From Treponema sp. OMZ 790 (GTDB lineage Bacteria > Spirochaetota > Spirochaetia > Treponematales > Treponemataceae): 64,000 nucleotides of DNA. This document shows positions 1 through 9,600 of this stretch, in pieces (within the stretch, counting starts at the first letter, position 1; each line of letters starts with the position of its first letter). The notes beneath the pieces are model-generated. The model was not told the origin of the DNA. It saw only the letters and a program-made list of their open reading frames with translations, and did no database searches. The translations under genes and the position numbers were made by a program. The stretch covers positions 1,674,001-1,738,000 of the forward strand of contig NZ_CP051201.1 in NCBI RefSeq assembly GCF_024181285.1. The letters are read 5' to 3'.

Positions 1-381
1 AATATTTTTTATTTTAATTATGCCGATACACATAAAAACGTAAATCCCTTAAATGCAGACATAAGCATAAAAGAATTTTCAAAAGAGCTTTTAGCCGATT
101 GTGATAAAGAAAAATCCTCATGTCTTACTTTAAATAATGAAATCTTGGCCTACATGATAGTCTATATGGAAGATTTTCCCGAAATCGGTTACCTTGGAGG
201 GAAAACTATTGAAGACATCTGTATCTATCTAAACTATTTTCAAGTTATAATCAGTAATTTATTAACTTATTATGAACAAATTTGTTTTGAAATAGATGAT
301 ACCGATTATTATGCTTTTCCTTTAATAAACGCTCTAGAGATTGACTGTAAAGAATCGTATAATACCTATGTACTCGATTAG
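1..381 (+). CDS. C-terminal part of an unknown protein (5' end outside window)
   Basis: The reading frame is open from the first base to a TAG at 379-381, giving about 126 residues, so the gene begins before the window. A TTG at 145 could act as a start but has no ribosome binding site, so a truncated longer protein is more likely. The fragment is acidic, with many Tyr, Asp and Ile residues, and shows no signal peptide, membrane segment or motif I recognise. It lies 19 bases before the next gene on the same strand, so the two may be co-transcribed. Confidence 0.6.
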   Translation, partial: NIFYFNYADTHKNVNPLNADISIKEFSKELLADCDKEKSSCLTLNNEILAYMIVYMEDFPEIGYLGGKTIEDICIYLNYFQVIISNLLTYYEQICFEIDDTDYYAFPLINALEIDCKESYNTYVLD

Positions 382-400
382 ATAATTTTATGGAGAAAAT

Positions 401-2092
401 ATGAAAAAAACAAATTTTATTTTTTTAAGTATCATTATACTTATATCGGCATGTGCCTGCCGTCAACAAAACTTGGAAACAAGAGTTTCACATAATGACG
501 CGGAAGAGGGCCCAAGATTAGTATTAGCCGGCGATTTATTTTTTATAGAAGAAGCAGGTGCTTTATATTTAAATCCCGAGGAAGCAATATATGGTTCCTA
601 TGTTCTTAAAGGCTCCTACCACGGCACAAAAACATACAATGAAGTCCTATCAACAAATATACCGTTAAAGCCAAATGAAGAATACGAAGTTTCTTTTACC
701 TATAAAATTCTAGAAAAAGCGGATAAGGGATTTGAAGTCACCTTTTATTCGGAAAAAGCAGCAAGCGAAGATAACTGGATAGATAATTTAGAATTCAATG
801 GTGAAAACGGAGAAAAAAAGAAAGTCAGCTTTAAAGGAAAATTAAACAACTATGACGATTATAAGATATCGTGGAATATAATACAGAGTGGTTCTCTTGC
901 TATTGATAATATAAGCATAAAAGAAATCTCAAGCGGAAAAATAATTGCATATCTGAATGTAGACCCCTCAATTTTTAAAATAGACGTTTCCCATAAAAGC
1001 ATAAAAACAAAGATTGAAAACAAGCCTACGATTCCTGTATTTAACGCGTGGGGAACTAAAGAAACTATTGATGACTGCGATACCGAGCAAAGTCCATACA
1101 GTTTAATATGGACAAGCATAGGGATTCCGAAAGAAATTGAATCGATCAAAACGGAGTTATCTTCCAATGAAAGTTACAGAATGCAAAAAGACAAAAACAC
1201 CATCTACCTTATTTCTCCTCAATGGAATTGCTGGTATCCCGATTACGATGTTCTTCCTAAAACCTCGCCATTTTACCTTAATGAAATTTTTAAACCCCAC
1301 GAAAATTCCGAATATCCCAAAACCTTTGTTCTCAACTTTGAAAAAGAAGAGTGGCATAACTTATTGGGAAAAAAAGCTTTAAGTTATAAAAATGCAGGTT
1401 TTGACGGTCTTATCTTCGACTGGTGGAGCGATGAAGCCGGAAACGGAAGAAACAAAGAACAAGTTCAAAAGGCGCGTTTAAATATATTAAAATCAATCAG
1501 GGAAAAGGTTGGGAACGATTTTATTTTAATGGGAAATGTAAATTGGACTATAAACGATCCTACATCAAAATATCTTTCCGGTGCTTTTATGGAACTTTGG
1601 AAACCCGAATTAAATAAGGGCTATGCTCTTTACAATAAAGATAATCCCGAAATGTCTATCGAAAAGATGGAAGAAGCCTTGCTATATTGGAATCAGGCCC
1701 TGCAATGGCCTAAACTCATAGCCTTTGAAACATGGAAGATTACTGAAGGTAATTATATAGAAGACAGAGTAAGCAAAAAAAACATTAAATACGCAAAACT
1801 TTTTGCAGCCATGGCTTGCGTAATTCCCAATAACGGATACTTTTTATATGCGGACAATAATGGAGACACAGCAACAAGCGATCATGAACATGAGTACTAT
1901 GATTTTTATAAAACCGATTTAGGCAAAGCTGTTTCTGGAATGGTAAAAATAAAAGAAGGAATTGCTTATAAGATTTATCAAAAAGGAATTATAGCTTATA
2001 ACAGAACCGAAACGGAAGAAAGCTTTAAGCTTGCTGACGGTACAAAAATAAATTTAAAACCTCTTGAAGGCTTATTTTTGAAAATCAAGTAG
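401..2092 (+). CDS. Lipoprotein with putative glycoside-hydrolase-like TIM barrel
   Basis: 563 residues. The N-terminus is a lipoprotein signal peptide: MKKTN, a hydrophobic stretch and LISAC with the lipidated Cys at about 18, so it should be anchored in a membrane. Residues about 40-175 look like a carbohydrate-binding beta-sandwich. From about 210 on, segments such as FDGLIFDWWSDEAGNG and ILMGNVNWT resemble the strands of putative polysaccharide-processing TIM barrels (GHL or DUF4015-like families). The Asp/Glu of DWWSDE are possible active-site acids, but I cannot assign a substrate. The start is set by GGAG 7 bases upstream. Its 3' end overlaps the convergent ispH by 21 bp. Confidence 0.6.
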   Translation: MKKTNFIFLSIIILISACACRQQNLETRVSHNDAEEGPRLVLAGDLFFIEEAGALYLNPEEAIYGSYVLKGSYHGTKTYNEVLSTNIPLKPNEEYEVSFTYKILEKADKGFEVTFYSEKAASEDNWIDNLEFNGENGEKKKVSFKGKLNNYDDYKISWNIIQSGSLAIDNISIKEISSGKIIAYLNVDPSIFKIDVSHKSIKTKIENKPTIPVFNAWGTKETIDDCDTEQSPYSLIWTSIGIPKEIESIKTELSSNESYRMQKDKNTIYLISPQWNCWYPDYDVLPKTSPFYLNEIFKPHENSEYPKTFVLNFEKEEWHNLLGKKALSYKNAGFDGLIFDWWSDEAGNGRNKEQVQKARLNILKSIREKVGNDFILMGNVNWTINDPTSKYLSGAFMELWKPELNKGYALYNKDNPEMSIEKMEEALLYWNQALQWPKLIAFETWKITEGNYIEDRVSKKNIKYAKLFAAMACVIPNNGYFLYADNNGDTATSDHEHEYYDFYKTDLGKAVSGMVKIKEGIAYKIYQKGIIAYNRTETEESFKLADGTKINLKPLEGLFLKIK

Positions 2093-2944
2093 TTTTTTTT
2101 CTACCTCATCGATTATAAAATCGGGGGTAGAAGCTCCGGCAGTTAGACCGACTACGGAATAAGAAAAAATTTCTTTCGGTATTTCTGAAGCATCTTCGAT
2201 TAACCATGAAGGCTTTTTTGTATTGACAGCAGTTTGATAAAGCCTTTTTGTGTTTGCCGAATTTTTTCCGCCTATAACCAAAACGGCATCAACCTCATGT
2301 GCCAATTTTTTTAAGGCAGCCTGTCTGTCGGATGTTGCAGGACAAATTGTGTTAAAGACTTTTAAATTAGGTATCCTCTTTTTTAAAGCCGAAGCTATTG
2401 CTTCATATTCGGACTCTTTAATTGTAGTTTGAGCAATTAAAACAGCCCTGCCCTTTTCTTTTAAACAAGAAGGAAATTCTATACTTGCTGCTTCTTCTGC
2501 ATTTTGAACGATTAAACATTTTCCTTCGGCATAGCCTGCAATACTGATAAGCTCTCCGTGGTTTTTATCTCCGGCTAAAATTATAAAGGCATCTTCTGAA
2601 TGTTTATGCGCAAGGCTTTGACTCGCCTTTACACGGGAGCAGGTTGCATCAATAATTTGGCCGCAAGTTTTTTCAAGTTCAATTTTTTTTAAAGGAGAAA
2701 TACCGTGAGCTCTAATTACTATAATCGAATTCCAATAATTTTCCTTACCGGTAAAATTTTCAGAGTCAATTATTTTTACACCTAATTTTTTTAGTTTTTC
2801 CATTGTAGGCGGGTTATGTATTAAAGGCCCGTAGGTGTAAAGTTCAAAATTATTTGCATTTTCGTTTGCAGCTTTAAGAACCGTATCAACAGCTCGGCGG
2901 ACTCCCATACAATAACCCAAAACTTCCGCACGTTTTACGATCAT
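2072..2944 (-). CDS. ispH: 4-hydroxy-3-methylbut-2-enyl diphosphate reductase (IspH/LytB)
   Basis: IspH catalyses the last step of the methylerythritol phosphate pathway, reducing HMBPP to IPP and DMAPP with an iron-sulfur cluster in the cytoplasm. Family marks are complete: GYCMGVRRAV (cluster Cys12), DATCSRVK and NTICPATSDRQ provide the three Cys ligands, and NHGEL supplies the His and Glu of the substrate pocket. I place the start at the ATG of MIVKRAEV, seven codons inside the longest frame, because the family normally begins here and AGGTG lies just upstream. About 290 residues is the usual length. It follows alr by 51 bases on the same strand. Confidence 0.95.
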   Translation of the reverse strand: MIVKRAEVLGYCMGVRRAVDTVLKAANENANNFELYTYGPLIHNPPTMEKLKKLGVKIIDSENFTGKENYWNSIIVIRAHGISPLKKIELEKTCGQIIDATCSRVKASQSLAHKHSEDAFIILAGDKNHGELISIAGYAEGKCLIVQNAEEAASIEFPSCLKEKGRAVLIAQTTIKESEYEAIASALKKRIPNLKVFNTICPATSDRQAALKKLAHEVDAVLVIGGKNSANTKRLYQTAVNTKKPSWLIEDASEIPKEIFSYSVVGLTAGASTPDFIIDEVEKKLLDFQK

Positions 2945-2995
2945 AGACACCTGCCTTGTAAACATTTATTGGAAGCTTCTAAAAATATCGGAAGC

Positions 2996-4135
2996 TCATT
3001 GTATGGTTTCATCAATATAAACACGCGGAACTCTTTTATTTATATCGCATGTCAATTCATACGGTATGGTACCTGCAATTTTTGCAAGGTCTTGAGCCGT
3101 GTTGTTTTTTAGATGCTCTTTCAGCGAAGGCCCGAAAATACAAACCTCATCCCATCTCTGAACCCAGGGAGAAGATCCGATATCTATCATGCATTGATCC
3201 ATGCAAATTCGTCCGATAATCGGAAAAAAGTCCTTACCGATTCTGACACTGAGTCCGGTAAGTGAACGCATGAGACCGTCCGCATAGCCTATGGGAAGGG
3301 TCGCAACAAAGGTTTCTTTTTCTGCCTTCCAACATCTGTCATAGGAAACGGTTGTATCCTTTTCAATTTTTTTGATAAGCACAACCTGAGTCACAAGCTC
3401 CATAACAGGTTTTAAATTTATCAAAGAACTTAGATCCGGTGACGGCGTATAACCGTACACCAAAATTCCCGGACGCACCATATCGAATTGAGCTTCAGGA
3501 TATTGAAGCACGGCTCCGGAATTTGAAGCATGAACAAGCCCCGGATTTATTCCTGCTTTTTTAATTTCTTTTATCGAATCTTTAAAAATCGAAATCTGCT
3601 TTTTTGTAAATTTTATATCGTCTTCTTCAGTAGAATCTGAAACTGCAAAATGAGTACAAACTCCTTTTAATTCAAGATTTTCGGCCCTTTCAATTTGAAC
3701 GGCAAGTTTAACTGCCTCCTGAGGCGAACAGCCGATACGCCTCATTCCCGTATCTATCTTGAGGTGAACACCGGCCCTTTTATTTAGTTTTTTTGCAAAA
3801 CGGTTTAGATCGTTTATAAACTCTTCATCTATAACCAGAGGTTCAATATCATATTTAAGGAGATCGGGTATCTCTTCCAGCACGGGAAGACTTAAAGAAA
3901 TAATCGGAGCTATAATTCCGGCTTCACGCAATTCGACAGCTTCTTGAATAGAAGCAACCGCCAAATAAGAAACGCCTGCTCTGATTGCAGCAACCGCAAC
4001 TCTCACAGCTCCGTGTCCGTATGCATCAGCTTTAACGGGAAGGCATATCTTAACATCCTCAGTAAGCCGCTTTTTTATTTCTTTAATATTATATTGTAGA
4101 TTATCCAAATGGATAATAGCTTTTGTTGCTCTCAT
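2996..4135 (-). CDS. alr: Alanine racemase (PLP-dependent)
   Basis: Interconverts L- and D-alanine for peptidoglycan. The PLP lysine is K35 in PVKADAYGHG, and the C-terminal catalytic Tyr region is seen as SYDRCW followed by LPIGYADG. Length 379 is normal for the family. No Shine-Dalgarno sequence precedes the ATG. Instead a promoter (TTGAAC, 17 bp, TAAAAT) ends 6 bases before the start codon, predicting a leaderless mRNA. Downstream, ispH follows on the same strand. Confidence 0.96.
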   Translation of the reverse strand: MRATKAIIHLDNLQYNIKEIKKRLTEDVKICLPVKADAYGHGAVRVAVAAIRAGVSYLAVASIQEAVELREAGIIAPIISLSLPVLEEIPDLLKYDIEPLVIDEEFINDLNRFAKKLNKRAGVHLKIDTGMRRIGCSPQEAVKLAVQIERAENLELKGVCTHFAVSDSTEEDDIKFTKKQISIFKDSIKEIKKAGINPGLVHASNSGAVLQYPEAQFDMVRPGILVYGYTPSPDLSSLINLKPVMELVTQVVLIKKIEKDTTVSYDRCWKAEKETFVATLPIGYADGLMRSLTGLSVRIGKDFFPIIGRICMDQCMIDIGSSPWVQRWDEVCIFGPSLKEHLKNNTAQDLAKIAGTIPYELTCDINKRVPRVYIDETIQ

Positions 4136-4170
4136 AAGAATATTTTATACATTTATATAGTTTTGTTCAA
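4136..4170 (-). promoter_or_regulatory. Predicted leaderless promoter of alr
   Basis: On the minus strand TTGAAC (4165-4170), a 17-bp spacer and TAAAAT (4142-4147) are followed by 6 bases and then the alr ATG. A normal start 7 bases after the -10 box would fall on the A of the ATG. Confidence 0.55.
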
Positions 4171-4174
4171 GACC

Positions 4175-4208
4175 GATGAAAATCGGACATCCGTGTCCGA
4201 TTTTCATC
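4175..4208. repeat. Perfect 15-bp inverted repeat between GH57-like gene and alr
   Basis: A 15-bp perfect stem with a 4-base loop lies just behind the -35 box of alr and 20 bases after the stop of the GH57-like gene. Neither strand has a clear T-run after it, so it is not a classic intrinsic terminator. It may protect the 3' end of the GH57-like mRNA or act as an operator at alr. Confidence 0.5.
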
Positions 4209-4228
4209 TTAGAGTTTTGCTGCCGTGT

Positions 4229-5806
4229 TTATTTTTTTCGGCTGAAAATATGATAGTTAATATCTTTAAAAACCGGATATTTATTTTCTCTTTCCGAAAG
4301 CCATTTCGCATCAGGCGAGTCCGCACCAAGAGCTTCATAAGCCGATGTAAAAGAGTTGACATGCTCAACAAAACGCCTTTCGGCAAAATCTTTGAGTTGA
4401 GGATCGTTTGCATAAATAGGCCAATACAAAGATTGTAAAAGAAGAATCTCTCTTGCGGCTGCATTTAAAACTCGTTCTTTCAAACTTCCATCCGCGGGAA
4501 ACATTTCAACAAGTCCTATCATCCTTTCGGTCATCTTGATTATATATCTGTACATCCAGTCGTTTTCTTTTGTTAAGAGTTCGGAAGCATAGCCCGAATG
4601 TAAAAAGGAAGAAAAAAACGGTTTAACCGTATAAAGCTGCTTAGACAAATTAGCGGCAGTTGAAGGCAAAATAGCTTTTACATCTTCGCTGTCGTTTATT
4701 AACCTAAAAACTTTCTCAAGCCAAATGATTCCCTCGCACCATTTTTTTCCAAAAAAATCTGACGAAATAATCAGAAGAGAAAAAGGCGAATCACAAGTAT
4801 CGGTTTCTTTAACTACTTTTAAAGCCTCCGTGCGGGAATTAACATAGGATTCGGCATCGGCCCAAATTTGAGCATGAGCCTTTTGTATATCATATAGGGT
4901 TTCCTCTTCTTCTTTTGACCAATAGTAAAAACCGATTGCACGCCGTCCCTTTGAAGTATCAAATACGGAAGCCAAATAATCATCGGATAATTTAAAACCG
5001 ACATCACTATCGACATCAATGTAAACCTTATTTTGAGGAAAAGAATCGGTTTCGTCATAGAGAGAACGGCAGGCGCAAAGATCTGAAGCCAAAAACTTTA
5101 ATCCGTTTTTTGAAGCAGCAGCCGAAAAAACTCCGGCAGGCGGAACCTTGTCTGAAAGTAAAAAAGATTCCGAGGAAACAATGGTATAGTCATATCCATA
5201 GCTTCTGATAATATCATCCAAACCTTCAAAATAAGCCATTGAAGGAATCCAAAAACCGGAAGGGACAGCACTAAAATGTTTTCGGTAATTTATCTGCCCC
5301 ATTTCTATCTGTGCCGCAATAGCTTCCGGCATATTCGAAAAAAACGGTAAAAAAGAATTTGTTGCAGTTGCGGCCAAAAGTTCTACATAACCTTGTCTTG
5401 CAAGATAATCAAATTGTTTTAAAACATCTCCGCCGCAATCTTCAAAAATTCTTTTATTGTCATTAAAGCGCTTTAAATTATATTGAATTAAACGTCTTGT
5501 ATCTGCACATTCCGAAAAACGGTCAAGTTCCTTTTTTGCAAATTCGATTTTACGCTGAATATTATTTCGATATCTATCCTGTAAAACCTTATCGGCAAGC
5601 ATATCGCATAAAGCAGGCTCAAAAACCATACCGATTTTAAAAGGAATCTCTTCTTTTATCAAATTAGAACAAATTTTTAAAATCGGCAGATAAAGATAAG
5701 ACAGGGCATCAAAAAGCCAATCTTCCTCTACCAGCCCTTGTTCAATTTCATTGCGCACATAAGGTAAATGTGCATCCAAAATAAAAAGTAAATTACAATC
5801 TTTCAA
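4229..5806 (-). CDS. GH57 (DUF1957) branching-enzyme-like protein, catalytic residues lost
   Basis: 525 residues along the whole length of GH57 1,4-alpha-glucan branching enzymes. The N-terminal motif reads DAHLPYVR (family HAHLPYVR), followed by EEDWLFDALSYLYLPIL, then YVELLAATATNSFLP, the AQI helix and a C-terminal end similar to FPDIDYR. In active enzymes the nucleophile Glu sits in GFWLPEMAY or PECAY. Here it is GFWIPSMAY, with Ser189 in place of Glu. The acid/base Asp of YDTELFGHWW is also lost: here the stretch reads ISSDFFGKKW, with Ser348 at its place. It is thus predicted to be a non-catalytic, perhaps glycan-binding, relative. One base separates it from the upstream DUF4912 gene, so translation is probably coupled. 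Confidence 0.85.
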   Translation of the reverse strand: MKDCNLLFILDAHLPYVRNEIEQGLVEEDWLFDALSYLYLPILKICSNLIKEEIPFKIGMVFEPALCDMLADKVLQDRYRNNIQRKIEFAKKELDRFSECADTRRLIQYNLKRFNDNKRIFEDCGGDVLKQFDYLARQGYVELLAATATNSFLPFFSNMPEAIAAQIEMGQINYRKHFSAVPSGFWIPSMAYFEGLDDIIRSYGYDYTIVSSESFLLSDKVPPAGVFSAAASKNGLKFLASDLCACRSLYDETDSFPQNKVYIDVDSDVGFKLSDDYLASVFDTSKGRRAIGFYYWSKEEEETLYDIQKAHAQIWADAESYVNSRTEALKVVKETDTCDSPFSLLIISSDFFGKKWCEGIIWLEKVFRLINDSEDVKAILPSTAANLSKQLYTVKPFFSSFLHSGYASELLTKENDWMYRYIIKMTERMIGLVEMFPADGSLKERVLNAAAREILLLQSLYWPIYANDPQLKDFAERRFVEHVNSFTSAYEALGADSPDAKWLSERENKYPVFKDINYHIFSRKK

Positions 5807-5807
5807 T

Positions 5808-6497
5808 TTATGCTTCCTCTTTTCCTCTAAATGCTTGACGATAATTTTTAAAGTGATCTTTTTTTAATACGGAAATCCCTGAAAGGCAAACCGGAGAACT
5901 TACATCGTTGTCGAGTACACACAAATTATTTGAAATATTTTCCCGTTTAAGACTTATAAGATTAGATCTTGCCAAAATGCCTATATCTCCTTCAAGTTTA
6001 CGTACGCATAATTCGACCATTGTGGCAGAGTCATCAAAGGAAAGATAAAAGTATCGGCTTCGATCGGATTTTTCAATATCGATATCAAAATAGTCATATG
6101 ATTCGGATAAATCATTTTCTGAAAACAAAAGCACCCTCAAAAAGAAAGAGTCAAAGTCAAAATCATCTACAACGGTTAAAAATTCGGGTTTATAAAAATC
6201 CCAAAAAACAAATGCCCACATGGGATCTCTTAACAATACATGAATTTCGGTATTATTGTAGGAAAGGGGCAGCCCAAGACTATTTTTATCCTCTTGTTCA
6301 TCCTCCTGAAAAACATCATCATTTTGAGCATTGGAAATTTTTTTGCACAACACATCAGAATCTTCATTTATTTCGAGGAGTTCTTCGATTACCAAATTCC
6401 TGCATAAACCTTTGGGCACAAATACGCCGTTGGCATCGGCTATTTGTAAAAGCTCATCCGTAGAAATGGATTGTAAATAACTTTTAGATAAATTCAC
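5808..6497 (-). CDS. DUF4912 protein with SAP/Rho-N-like N-terminus
   Basis: 229 residues. Residues 1-45 form a small helical Rho-N/SAP-like module (LSKSYLQSISTDELLQIA and following), then an acidic linker. The DUF4912 core starts near 83, with the family signature LLRDPMWAFVFWDFY at 88-102. The function of DUF4912 is unknown. In several bacterial lineages it is found next to GH57/DUF1957 proteins, as here, where the partner begins after one base. The start is GTG with GGGGGAAAT upstream. It is transcribed divergently from the large TPR gene, so the 165-bp gap should hold promoters for both. Confidence 0.75.
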   Translation of the reverse strand: MNLSKSYLQSISTDELLQIADANGVFVPKGLCRNLVIEELLEINEDSDVLCKKISNAQNDDVFQEDEQEDKNSLGLPLSYNNTEIHVLLRDPMWAFVFWDFYKPEFLTVVDDFDFDSFFLRVLLFSENDLSESYDYFDIDIEKSDRSRYFYLSFDDSATMVELCVRKLEGDIGILARSNLISLKRENISNNLCVLDNDVSSPVCLSGISVLKKDHFKNYRQAFRGKEEA

Positions 6498-6576
6498 ACA
6501 TTTCCCCCACTATTAACTTGGTTAGATTATCGGCTTTACAGGCGTATTTCTGAACAAAATCCGGCTAAAAAACTCA

Positions 6577-6605
6577 TTGAAAAAAAACTCCTTTTATGGT
6601 ATAAA
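6577..6605 (+). promoter_or_regulatory. Sigma70-type promoter of the large TPR gene
   Basis: TTGAAA (6577-6582), a 17-bp spacer and TATAAA (6600-6605) precede the gene at 6663. A leader of about 50 bases ends in GGGGGAGG, a very strong ribosome binding site. Confidence 0.55.
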
Positions 6606-6662
6606 ATAATATATCAAGTTGAATAAAAATAAGCCGAAAATAAGGGGGGAGGCCCGCTCAAA

Positions 6663-9600
6663 ATGCCTAGTATAAAAGAGCTTGAAAAATTCAAAAGTCA
6701 ACTTCTCAAAATAGCAAACGAACCCGAAGTTACGGCCAAATGGGGAGAAAGGCGTGAGGAAATTCCTTTACCCAAAGAAGTACCCGTTCCGGATGTAAAC
6801 GTGGATGATTTATTAAATTTTAAGACTCAAGACCAAATTTCGCCTGATCAAGAAGCAGATAAAGAGGCGGAATTTGATACGGCAAGCATCATTACATCCG
6901 AAATGACCTTACCCTCAGAAGATGAGCCGGGCGAAACCTCCCAAGACTTTGACACAATGCTTTCAGATCTTAATCTGGAAGACACCGATATACCGGAGGC
7001 CGTTGACAGCTTAGATGACGACGGCCTTGATGTTCCCGAGGCCCTGTTATCGGGCATAGGGGATATGGTCGAAGAAGCCAGAAACAGCGATGATAAGGCC
7101 GACGACATTTTCCCGGACTTTGATTCTAATTTTGCGATGCAGGATCTGCCTCTGGAACCATTGGATGAGGCAGACAAGCCCGATATAGAAAATATAGCCG
7201 ATTTAGATGCTTTTAACGAGGCCGAAGACACTGGTCTTGAAGAAATTGAAGACGAACCTGCCCCGGCATATAAAGAAATAGACCTTTCAACCGAAGACTT
7301 TTCGGACATCGGAGAAATAGAGCCGATCGAAGAAAAAGACGGCTCATCCTTAGAAGCTATTGATCTAAGCATAGATTTCCCCGAAGAGGATTTTTCGGAT
7401 TCGCATGAAAAAACAAATACAGTACAGGCAGATAAATCCATAGAAAGCATAGACCTTTCGCCGGAAGAAGACGGTTTTGAGGGTATGGACCTTTCCACGG
7501 AAAGCGGTACTCCTCAAGATATCGATCTATCGTCCGAACCTGATGATCTGGAAAGCTTTGATCTTTCTTCCGAAGCTGCCGGACTTGAAAACATGGATAT
7601 ATCCCCCTTATCCGACGGCCCCGAAAGTATTGACCTATCTTCCGAAGTTGAAGACAGCTTTGAAACTTCACAAAGCCCCGATTTTTCTCAAGAAGATAAT
7701 ACGGCTCAAGGAGCAGGCTTTGCCGACATAGATATACCCGAAATAGATGAGCATACAGCCTTTGCAATTGACGACAATGTTTTAAATACTGAAATGGGCG
7801 GAGGAATGGACGATTTTTCCGTTCCCGAAAGTTTTATTCAATTTTCTCCCGATAAAAATTTCAAATTTTTTGATTCAAAAAAGCCCATAGATGAAGAAGA
7901 ATATGAAGGCAAAATTCCTCTTTCGATTTCTGAAGAAGATTATGATCATTTAATCGAAAGAATTTCTTCATTCCCGTTAAATTTCAGAATAGAACTTGAA
8001 GATTACTTGGTTAATGTAGACGATTCGGAATTGAACAAAATGGAAATCGTTCACTTAATCGTAAATGATGTTTCTTTAAAACGCATAGTTAACAAACTTG
8101 AAGGCATCTTGGATAAATCGATTCCGATTCCTAGAGGATTCGATAAAAAATCCTATGAAGAATACGAAAAGGAAAAACGCAGTTTTAAATACCGTTTTGT
8201 ACATAAAATATTACCGGCTGCAATTTTAACTACCGTCGTTTTGGGCTTTGTTTTTTCGATCTTTGTTTTGGTATGGCAGTTTATATACAAACCCGTTGTT
8301 GCTGAAGGCTTCTACAAAGAAGGAATGACCTATATAAACTCAAGCCAATATGAAAGGGCGATAAAAAGCTTTGATGAAGCAGGCAGCTACAAAAAGAAAA
8401 GAAAATGGTATTTCAGATTTGCAAATGCCTTCCGTGAAAAAAAGCAGTTTTTATCGGCAGAAGCAATTTATGAAAGACTTTTATTCGATTTTAACCATGA
8501 CCGTCAGGGCGGCATCGAATACGCCGATATGCTGAGCACGGATTTACGAAATTACGAAAAAGCCGAAAAAGTCCTGCGCAGGGGAGTACTGGACTATCAT
8601 GTTAACGATCAAAATGCCCTTTTAGCTCTGGGCGATGTATACTTGGATTGGGCCGATGAAGATTCCGAAAAATATGAAGAAGCCCGAAAAACCTATGTAA
8701 GCCTAATTAACCTTTACGGCGCCAAGGATGTATTTTCCGGAAGAATGATGCGTTACTTTATAAGGACAGATAATTTGGCAGAAGTTTTGCCCTTAAAAGA
8801 TCATTTTTTAAACAAAAAACTGCCCAATGAAGACCTAATTGAGCTCAGCGGTTACCTGCTTGAAAAAAGATATGAACCAAAGCCTACAGATTCGGAAAAT
8901 TTGATAGGAAAAATAGAAGATTTGCGCGAGTTATTGGAAAAATCCATAAAAAACAGCCCCGAAAGTCCTGAAGCAAACTATAATATGGGCCGCTTCTTTT
9001 TACATAATCAAAAAAATACGGCAGCCAAGGATTATCTGGTTAATGCAATCAATCTATATGAAGACAGCATAAAAATGACCCCCAAAAGAACTATCAGACA
9101 GATAGACTCTATGCGCCTTTATGGGGAACTTATAGCCGAAGAAAAACTTTATAACGAAGCCCAAGAAATCTATGCAAAAGCTTTGGCAAAATATGAAGTC
9201 TATACAGCTCAAAAAGGAATATATCCTTCACCGGTAGTCGGAAAACTCTATGCGGATTATGGCGACATTTCCTACTTTATTGCAGGAGATTATGATGAAG
9301 CCTTAGATGCTTATGAACATGCCGTAAGGGAATTAAACGACAGCCCCTCAATCCGGTATAGAATGGGTTATATTCACTATCAAAAAGAAAATTATCCTGA
9401 TGCAATGAAGGCCATGACCCTAGCCTACACCGAAAAACCCGATGACAGAAATCTTTTATACGGATTCGGAAATGTTTTGTTTAAATACACCAATTATTTT
9501 GCAGCTCAAGCCTACTACGAAAGACTGATGGAATTATTGGAAGCGGAAAAAATACGCAAGGGAATTATCTTTCCCCAAACCCGTGTTGACCATGCAGAAT

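Noticed and set aside
6848..7767. Long antisense reading frames opposite the TPR protein's acidic region
   Set aside because: They are Ser-rich or Arg-rich shadows of the acidic codons, without ribosome binding sites or protein-like composition.
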